Source of the DNA: an uncultured Oscillospiraceae bacterium
GTDB lineage: Bacteria; Bacillota; Clostridia; Oscillospirales; Oscillospiraceae
Assembly: GCA_900757415.1 (NCBI GenBank)
Contig: CAAENU010000152.1
Location: 1 to 25,740 of the forward strand
Length of the DNA stretch: 25,740 nucleotides
Direction of reading: 5' to 3'
This document shows, piece by piece, positions 21,615 to 25,740 of this stretch; the stretch's first letter is position 1; each line of letters opens with the position of its first letter. Under the pieces are notes generated by a model that was not told the origin of the DNA, searched no databases, and worked only from the letters and a program-made list of their open reading frames with translations. The position numbers and the translations under genes are program-made.

Positions 21615-21961
21615 ATCATTGTGACCACGCCCATCACCAGCAAATAGACGCCGAAGGGCCGGCGCAGCACCGCCGTATCAAGGGAGAGCGACAGCCACGC
21701 GCCCACTGCCGCCGCAGCCAGTCCCCACGGAATGGCGCAGCGCAGCACCCGACCCTCCAACAGACCGCTTTTGCGGTGAAAGAGCAGTCCCGCGCCGGCA
21801 GTGGGCAGAAAGTACAGCAGATTGATGCCCCGGGCGGCGGCAGGCTCCACACCGAGAAACAGCGTCATCACCAACAGCAGCAGCGTGCCGCCGCCCACGC
21901 CCCACGCGGAGAGAACGCCGGTACCGATCCCTACCGCCAGCGGCACAATCCACGCCGTCAC
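21605..21961 (-). CDS. half-size TauE/SafE (TSUP) permease, C-terminal partner
   Basis: A 118-residue membrane protein with about four helices, matching one half of the TauE/SafE sulfite/sulfonate exporter family, whose members normally have about 250 residues and eight helices. Family marks are a helix with GIGTGVLSAWGVGGGTLL (residues 11-28) and a PAAARGINLLYFLP segment near 40-52 (cf. A.GTNL). It begins by a 4-base overlap with the upstream half gene 21958-22311. The two probably assemble as one two-subunit transporter. The substrate is unknown. Its stop codon lies in the terminator stem. Confidence 0.82.
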   Translation of the reverse strand: MTAWIVPLAVGIGTGVLSAWGVGGGTLLLLVMTLFLGVEPAAARGINLLYFLPTAGAGLLFHRKSGLLEGRVLRCAIPWGLAAAAVGAWLSLSLDTAVLRRPFGVYLLVMGVVTMIKK

Positions 21962-22311
21962 AGCAGATACCTCACACCGCCATACAGCAAAAAAGCGGCG
22001 AAGAGGCGGCGCAGCCAGCGCCCGTCGACCCGGCCGAACAGCAGTCCGCCCACAGCGCCGCCGATGCCGCCGCCAATGAGATACGGCAAAGCGGAAAGCC
22101 AGTCAAATCCGCCGCGCAGCACATAAACGGACGCCGACAGCGCACACAGCGGGAAGATCACCGCCACGCAGGTGGCCAGTGCACGCTTCTGCTCCATGCC
22201 GCACCAGAGTGTCAGCATAGGCGCCAGAACCATACCGCCCCCGCCGCCGAAAGCGCCGTTGACCAGTCCTGCCGCCGAAGCGGCAAGGCCCAGCTTGATC
22301 CGCTGTTTCAT
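21958..22311 (-). CDS. half-size TauE/SafE (TSUP) permease, first partner
   Basis: A 117-residue membrane protein with about four helices. The first holds the family motif GLVNGAFGGGGGMVLAPML (residues 13-31). An EQKRALATCVAVIFPLCALSA segment follows, with the shape of the TSUP A..T........ motif. The ATG at 22311 follows GGAGGG and replaces a longer in-frame start at 22407 that would overlap the DUF1540 gene. It overlaps the downstream half gene by ATGA. The homologous positions of the glycine-rich motif in both halves show they are complementary repeats, not one broken gene. Confidence 0.82.
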   Translation of the reverse strand: MKQRIKLGLAASAAGLVNGAFGGGGGMVLAPMLTLWCGMEQKRALATCVAVIFPLCALSASVYVLRGGFDWLSALPYLIGGGIGGAVGGLLFGRVDGRWLRRLFAAFLLYGGVRYLL

Positions 22312-22335
22312 GGTATACCCTCCTCCCTGTATGTA

Positions 22336-22355
22336 AGGCCGCCGAATGGCGGCCT
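22336..22355. terminator. hairpin between the DUF1540 gene and the half permeases
   Basis: A perfect 8-bp stem, AGGCCGCC / GGCGGCCT with loop GAAT, lies 18 bases after the DUF1540 stop on the minus strand. The tail TTACATAC is weak, so some read-through into the permease genes is likely. Confidence 0.55.
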
Positions 22356-22373
22356 CAGCTTTTCCGACAGGCG

Positions 22374-22577
22374 TTACATCTTGCGGAAACTCTGGCAGTC
22401 GGTACACTGATCCATGGAGGGGTTCTGCTCATGGGTGCCCACCTGAATGGAATTCAGGCCGCAGCGGTTCACGTCCTGACAGTGGTGGGCGCAGCTGGTC
22501 ACAGTGCAGTTGATGGCGCTGTTGGGGGTGCACTGGCAGCCGTCATTGGTGCAGCCGCACTTTTCATAATCGCTCAT
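22374..22577 (-). CDS. Cys-rich DUF1540 domain protein
   Basis: A 67-residue cytoplasmic-looking protein with ten cysteines. The C-terminal part matches DUF1540: INCTVTSCAHH near residues 22-32, then CGLNSIQVG, then TDCQSF at the end. The N-terminal 20 residues carry CGC and CQC pairs. The cysteine spacing suggests metal binding, but none is shown. DUF1540 proteins are common small proteins in spore-forming Clostridia, of unknown function. The ribosome site GGGAGGAAA is 6 bases before ATG. Confidence 0.85.
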   Translation of the reverse strand: MSDYEKCGCTNDGCQCTPNSAINCTVTSCAHHCQDVNRCGLNSIQVGTHEQNPSMDQCTDCQSFRKM

Positions 22578-22602
22578 TATAGTTTCCTCCCGAAGATAAA
22601 AG

Positions 22603-22647
22603 TAGGATCAGGCTCGGAAAGCATGGCTTTTCCGTTGCCCGATCCTA
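22603..22647 (-). terminator. terminator of mgtE
   Basis: TAGGATC..GGC..CGGAAA pairs with TTTCCG..GCC..GATCCTA, a long stem with small internal loops. On the minus strand CTACTTTTATC follows. It lies about 65 bases after the mgtE stop and just before the DUF1540 ribosome site. Confidence 0.65.
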
Positions 22648-22710
22648 GTGTGTCCGTCAAATACGGGAGTATGCAGTTGAAAAAAATATTAAACGTCTTT
22701 TCGCCGGATA

Positions 22711-24096
22711 CTATATTCCCAAAAGCGCAGACGCCAGCGCAAAGTAGATCAGCAGGCTGGTGGCATCCACAATGGTGGTGATGAAAGGGCTGGCCATGAC
22801 CGCCGGGTCAAGTCCCACCTTTTCCGCCAGCAGCGGCAGCGAGCAGCCTACGCATTTGGCAAAAATAACCACAAACATCACCGTCAGGCACACCACAAGG
22901 CACACCGTCAGCGTAATCTCGTCATTGCCCAGCAGCAATCGGTCCACCAGCTGCATTTTGACAAAATTGGCGGCGGCCAGCGCCACGCCGCATAAAAAAG
23001 CCACCCGCACCTCTTTCCACAGCACGGAAAGCACATCGGAGAAGTCCACCTCACCCAGACTCAGGGCGCGGATCACGGCCACGGATGCCTGCGTACCGGA
23101 GTTGCCGCCGGTGCCGGAGAGCATGGGGATATAGGCGTTAAGCACCAGGCAGGCGGCCAGCGCGCTTTCATAATGGCTGAGGATCATACCCGTAAAGGTG
23201 GCCGAAAGCATCAGGATCAGCAGCCACGGCATGCGGGCCTTCCATGTATCGAACACGCCGGTGCGGAGATAGGGTTTGTCAGAGGGCAGCATAGCCGCCA
23301 TCTTTTCAAAGTCCTCGGTGGTGGCCTCTTCGATAACGTCCATAGCGTCGTCGACGGTGACGATACCCACCAGCCGCTGCTCCAGATCCACAATGGGCAT
23401 GGCCAGAAAGTCGTATTTGCTCAGCGCCTGCGCCACGTCCTCTTTATCATCGGTGGTCTTGGCCCACACCACGTCCGGGTCCATGATATCCTCGATCAGA
23501 TCGTCCTCGTCCGCCAGCAGCAGATCGCGGACCGACAGCACGCCCAGCAGATGGCGGGTGGGGTCGGTGACATACAGGATGTTGATGGTCTCCAGTTCGC
23601 CGCCGATACGGCGGATGCGCTTGAACGCGTCCGCCACCGTCATGTCTTTTTTCAAGGACAAAAACTCCATATTCATGATGGAGCCGGCGCTGTCCTCCGG
23701 GTATTTCAGGATCTCGTTGATGGACTTGCGCATCTCCGGCGTGGCCTTGTCCAGAATGCGGATGACCACACTGGCGGGCATCTCCTCCACGATATCCACG
23801 GCATCGTCCAGATACAGCTCGTCCAGCACCTCGGTCAGCTCCGTGTTGGAGAAGCCGTTGATCAGCATTTCCTGACTTTCCGGCTCCAGCTCCACGAATA
23901 CCTCCGCCGCCGTCTCCTTGGGCAGCAGGCGATACAGAAGCGGCATGACCTCGGCCCCGGCCTCCTCCAGAATCATGGCGATATCCGCAGGCTCCATGGG
24001 CAGGAACATGTCCCGCAGCTCGGCATAGCGTTTGGCGTGGATCATCTCCCTGATCTCATCCAGCAGTGCGTCCATTTTGTTTTCCAGATCCAGCAC
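22711..24096 (-). CDS. mgtE: MgtE-type magnesium transporter
   Basis: MgtE is a homodimeric Mg2+ channel gated by cytoplasmic Mg2+. The 461 residues give the family layout: the N domain (about 1-125), two CBS domains (about 126-250, with IMNMEFLSLK and LAMPIVDLEQRLVGIVTVDD), a connecting helix, and five membrane helices from about 285. The pore region carries SGTGGNSGTQA. I start at GTG 24096, because AGGAGG is 8 bases upstream. An in-frame ATG at 24189 would put the start inside the riboswitch terminator region, so it is rejected. Expression is controlled by the upstream M-box. Confidence 0.95.
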   Translation of the reverse strand: MLDLENKMDALLDEIREMIHAKRYAELRDMFLPMEPADIAMILEEAGAEVMPLLYRLLPKETAAEVFVELEPESQEMLINGFSNTELTEVLDELYLDDAVDIVEEMPASVVIRILDKATPEMRKSINEILKYPEDSAGSIMNMEFLSLKKDMTVADAFKRIRRIGGELETINILYVTDPTRHLLGVLSVRDLLLADEDDLIEDIMDPDVVWAKTTDDKEDVAQALSKYDFLAMPIVDLEQRLVGIVTVDDAMDVIEEATTEDFEKMAAMLPSDKPYLRTGVFDTWKARMPWLLILMLSATFTGMILSHYESALAACLVLNAYIPMLSGTGGNSGTQASVAVIRALSLGEVDFSDVLSVLWKEVRVAFLCGVALAAANFVKMQLVDRLLLGNDEITLTVCLVVCLTVMFVVIFAKCVGCSLPLLAEKVGLDPAVMASPFITTIVDATSLLIYFALASALLGI

Positions 24097-24138
24097 GGCA
24101 TGTTCCTCCTTTCCGCAGATGGGTTTTCCCTCCGGGCA

Positions 24139-24173
24139 TAAAAAAGCACCCCAGCGCGATAGGCGCTGCGGTG
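24139..24173 (-). terminator. riboswitch expression-platform terminator
   Basis: On the minus strand CACCGCAGCGC and GCGCTGGGGTG pair around a 5-base loop, with one mismatch, followed by CTTTTTT. It sits between the M-box aptamer and mgtE, as expected for a Mg2+-induced terminator. Confidence 0.85.
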
Positions 24174-24189
24174 TAGAGTGGAGCCGCAC

Positions 24190-24363
24190 CTTTCATACAG
24201 GCGGCCGCCCTACCGTTACAAGCTTTAGCATCGCGGGGCGGTGAAGCTACATTAGATACTACCTTGGTTTCGATAGCACCTGCTCAAACCATCTCATGGT
24301 GTCTCCACCATTTCGCGGCAGCAGCCCATATCCCTCGCGGTAGCCTTACCTACCGGTGAACGA
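24190..24363 (-). ncRNA. M-box (ykoK) magnesium riboswitch aptamer
   Basis: On the minus strand the leader shows the conserved M-box segments in order: GTTCACCGGTAGGTAAGGCTA, then ATATGGGCTGCTGCCGCGAAA, a variable hairpin (GGTGGAGACACC), AATGTAGC, and GATGCTAAAGCTTGTAACG. Known M-boxes sense Mg2+ directly and shut off mgtE-type or P-type Mg2+ importers when Mg2+ is plentiful. The aptamer starts a few bases from the predicted transcription start and is followed by a terminator at 24139-24173 and mgtE. Confidence 0.93.
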
Positions 24364-24367
24364 TTTC

Positions 24368-24396
24368 AGTGTATGTCAAAATAAAGAAGTTGTCAA
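24368..24396 (-). promoter_or_regulatory. promoter of the M-box / mgtE transcript
   Basis: On the minus strand a perfect TTGACA (24396-24391) and TACACT (24373-24368) are 17 bp apart. The start would be near 24362, at the 5' edge of the M-box. Confidence 0.75.
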
Positions 24397-24449
24397 GTGT
24401 GCCGGGCCTTATTTTTGTAAAAATCGAAAAATTGTTTTTCCGGTACAGC

Positions 24450-24478
24450 TTGTGAGAAAAAGTAAAACGTGATATACT
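24450..24478 (+). promoter_or_regulatory. promoter of radC
   Basis: TTGTGA (24450-24455) and TATACT (24473-24478) are 17 bp apart, about 48 bases before the radC start codon. It is divergent from the mgtE promoter. Confidence 0.65.
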
Positions 24479-24525
24479 GTATGATTGGTAAAAAGTATGC
24501 AATTTTCACAGGGAGAAGGCGTGGT

Positions 24526-25197
24526 ATGGGACTGCATGATGGACACAGGGCGCGGAAAAAGGCGCTGTTCCGGCAAAGCGGACTGGACGGCTTTGCCGAT
24601 CATGAGGTACTGGAGCTTGTGCTGTACTACGCCATTCCCCGCCGGGACACCAACGAAACGGCCCACCGGCTGCTGCAAAAATTCGGCTCGCTGCAAAATG
24701 TGTTCAGCGCACCGGCAGAGGAGCTGGCGAAAGTGGAGGGTGTGGGCGAAAACGCGGCGCTGCTGCTGACGCTGCTTCCCGCGGCAGTCCGCCGCGCCGG
24801 ACGCAGCGGCGGACGTGAGCGGGTGCTCAACAGCGTGGACAAGTGCGGGCGGTACTTTCTGGAGCTGCTGGGCGGCGAACGGCAGGAGGCGCTGTACGAG
24901 GCCTGCCTTGACGCCAAGGGCAAGCTGCTCAGCTGCAAGAAGCTGGCGCAGGGCAGCGCTGACAGCGCCGTCCTGTCGGTGCGGCAGGTGGTGGAAAACG
25001 CCCTGCTGTGCGGCGCCAGCGGCGTGGTGCTGGCCCACAACCACCCCAGCGGCATCGCCCTGCCCTCAGAAAGCGACAGAGCTGCCACGCTGTGGATCCG
25101 CGACGCTCTCAAGCCTATGGACATCCGGCTGCTGGATCACATCATCGTGGCGGACGGCGATTTTGTCAGCATGAACCAGAGCGGGTATCTGGTTTGA
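24526..25197 (+). CDS. radC: RadC-family JAMM domain protein
   Basis: A 223-residue member of the RadC family. An N-terminal helix-hairpin-helix-like region (about 50-85, with KVEGVGENAALLL) is followed by an MPN/JAMM-type domain with H171-N-H173-PSG and D184, the metal-binding pattern of JAMM enzymes. The name comes from an old link to DNA repair, which has been questioned; the true activity is unknown. The ATG follows GGGAGAAGG. An upstream in-frame ATG at 24469 lies in the promoter and is rejected. No terminator with a T-run follows; the palindromic region 25224-25740 does. Confidence 0.92.
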   Translation: MGLHDGHRARKKALFRQSGLDGFADHEVLELVLYYAIPRRDTNETAHRLLQKFGSLQNVFSAPAEELAKVEGVGENAALLLTLLPAAVRRAGRSGGRERVLNSVDKCGRYFLELLGGERQEALYEACLDAKGKLLSCKKLAQGSADSAVLSVRQVVENALLCGASGVVLAHNHPSGIALPSESDRAATLWIRDALKPMDIRLLDHIIVADGDFVSMNQSGYLV

Positions 25198-25231
25198 TTT
25201 TGCATTAAGAGAGTTTCGCCCTCCGGCGCGA

Positions 25232-25261
25232 GTCACTTTTGGCCGCTGTTCCAAAAGTGAC
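25232..25261. repeat. outer palindrome, left copy
   Basis: GTCACTTTTGG and CCAAAAGTGAC form a perfect 11-bp stem around CCGCTGTT. It is the counterpart of 25703-25732. Confidence 0.85.
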
Positions 25262-25702
25262 CAAAAGAACAGCTTAAACCTGCGGTTTAAGAATCCGCGC
25301 ATGCTATGCAGCGTTTATAATTTGGTGCCTTGTACCGCGCGTTCACAGAACACGGTTGATTTCGTTGCGTATGACGTATTGACTTTCGCTTTGCGCCGCT
25401 GCCGCTCATGCGGTGCGACGGTAGAGAGAAAAGCGTTGTACGGCGGCGCGATGTGGGCATCGCGCCCTACGAAATTCTATCGGTGGTTGGTGCGTAGGGC
25501 GGGGTGACTATACCCCGCCGCACGACAGGCGCACAACGTCCTTCTCCGTACCATTCAGCGGCAGCGGCGCTGGAGCAGAGACGATCCTTTTAACCAAACA
25601 AAAAGAAAATCCTTCGTGAACGTGTGGTATGCAGTCACAAGTTCGCACAGAATATAGCGCGCCCGGAGGTGAAGGAACCGGAGGTTCCTTCCGGTGTTTT
25701 TG

Positions 25703-25732
25703 CCTACTTTTGTCACTGTTGACAAAAGTAGG
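25703..25732. repeat. outer palindrome, right copy
   Basis: CCTACTTTTGTCA and TGACAAAAGTAGG form a perfect 13-bp stem around CTGT. Aligned in reverse complement with 25232-25261, four base pairs differ but stay paired. Confidence 0.85.
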
Positions 25733-25740
25733 TCGCTCCG

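Larger units (their letters stand above)
25224..25740. repeat. inverted duplication of a palindrome-rich ~240-bp repeat
   Basis: This gene-free stretch is two diverged copies of one unit facing each other around 25482. Matching parts are hairpins 25232-25261 with 25703-25732, 25273-25291 with 25671-25691, 25445-25466 with 25498-25519, and a 14-base identity at 25393-25406 with 25557-25570. All four pairs share the same midpoint within half a base. The outer hairpins differ by paired substitutions. I see no transposase. The right copy reaches the window edge and may continue. It resembles a MITE or REP-pair element; the family is not named. Confidence 0.75.

Noticed and set aside
25301..25507. 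68-codon ORF in the 3' repeat region
   Set aside because: It runs through the palindromes, has no ribosome site and no recognisable domain.
25198..25740. CRISPR array
   Set aside because: The repeats are palindromes in inverted pairs, not regularly spaced direct repeats with spacers, and no cas gene is in view.

Overview
This is a GC-rich chromosomal window from a spore-forming member of the Clostridia, most likely Oscillospiraceae (a relative of Flavonifractor, Lawsonibacter or Oscillibacter). The call rests on the sporulation genes spoIID, bofA and yaaL, on AGGAGG-type ribosome sites and TTGACA/TATAAT promoters, on an M-box upstream of mgtE, and on a strongly GC-biased third codon position. 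No phage, plasmid or insertion-sequence gene was seen. The species assignment is an inference.

Layout. 1-1345: a DUF2461 gene on the minus strand, preceded by a one-base-frameshifted 56-codon ORF with its own promoter and hairpin. 1346-3539: pyrG (CTP synthase) and a convergent, internally shortened EamA transporter sharing a bidirectional terminator. 3644-10694: a three-gene operon encoding a 1582-residue fusion (HD phosphohydrolase, helical repeats, NadD-like nucleotidyltransferase, phosphoribosyltransferase-like domain), an LDH/MDH-fold dehydrogenase and a double flavodoxin-like protein. This operon is the best candidate for an undescribed system. 10830-13796 (minus): a NagD-type HAD phosphatase, a lipoprotein, and rplM-rpsI with a structured leader. 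14023-15571 (plus): a TtcA-like tRNA thiolase and TraX. 15657-16772: yaaL-bofA (minus) divergent from tadA (plus). 17003-21578 (plus): spoIID, then a response regulator, a sensor kinase and an HtrA protease. 21605-24096 (minus): two half-size TauE/SafE permease genes, a Cys-rich DUF1540 protein, and mgtE behind an M-box riboswitch. 24526-25197: radC. 25224-25740: a gene-free inverted duplication rich in palindromes.

How the genes work together. Most are housekeeping: CTP synthesis, ribosomal proteins, tRNA modification, Mg2+ uptake, RadC-family protein. Three groups look like coupled modules. The 3644-10694 operon combines domains that all bind nucleotides, PRPP, NAD or FMN, so a nucleotide or dinucleotide-cofactor pathway is plausible but unproven. 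The response regulator, kinase and HtrA form an apparent envelope or secretion-stress operon. The two half permeases overlap by 4 bp and probably form one transporter. The 3' end of the window is made of two diverged, facing copies of a repeat of about 240 bp whose hairpins covary.
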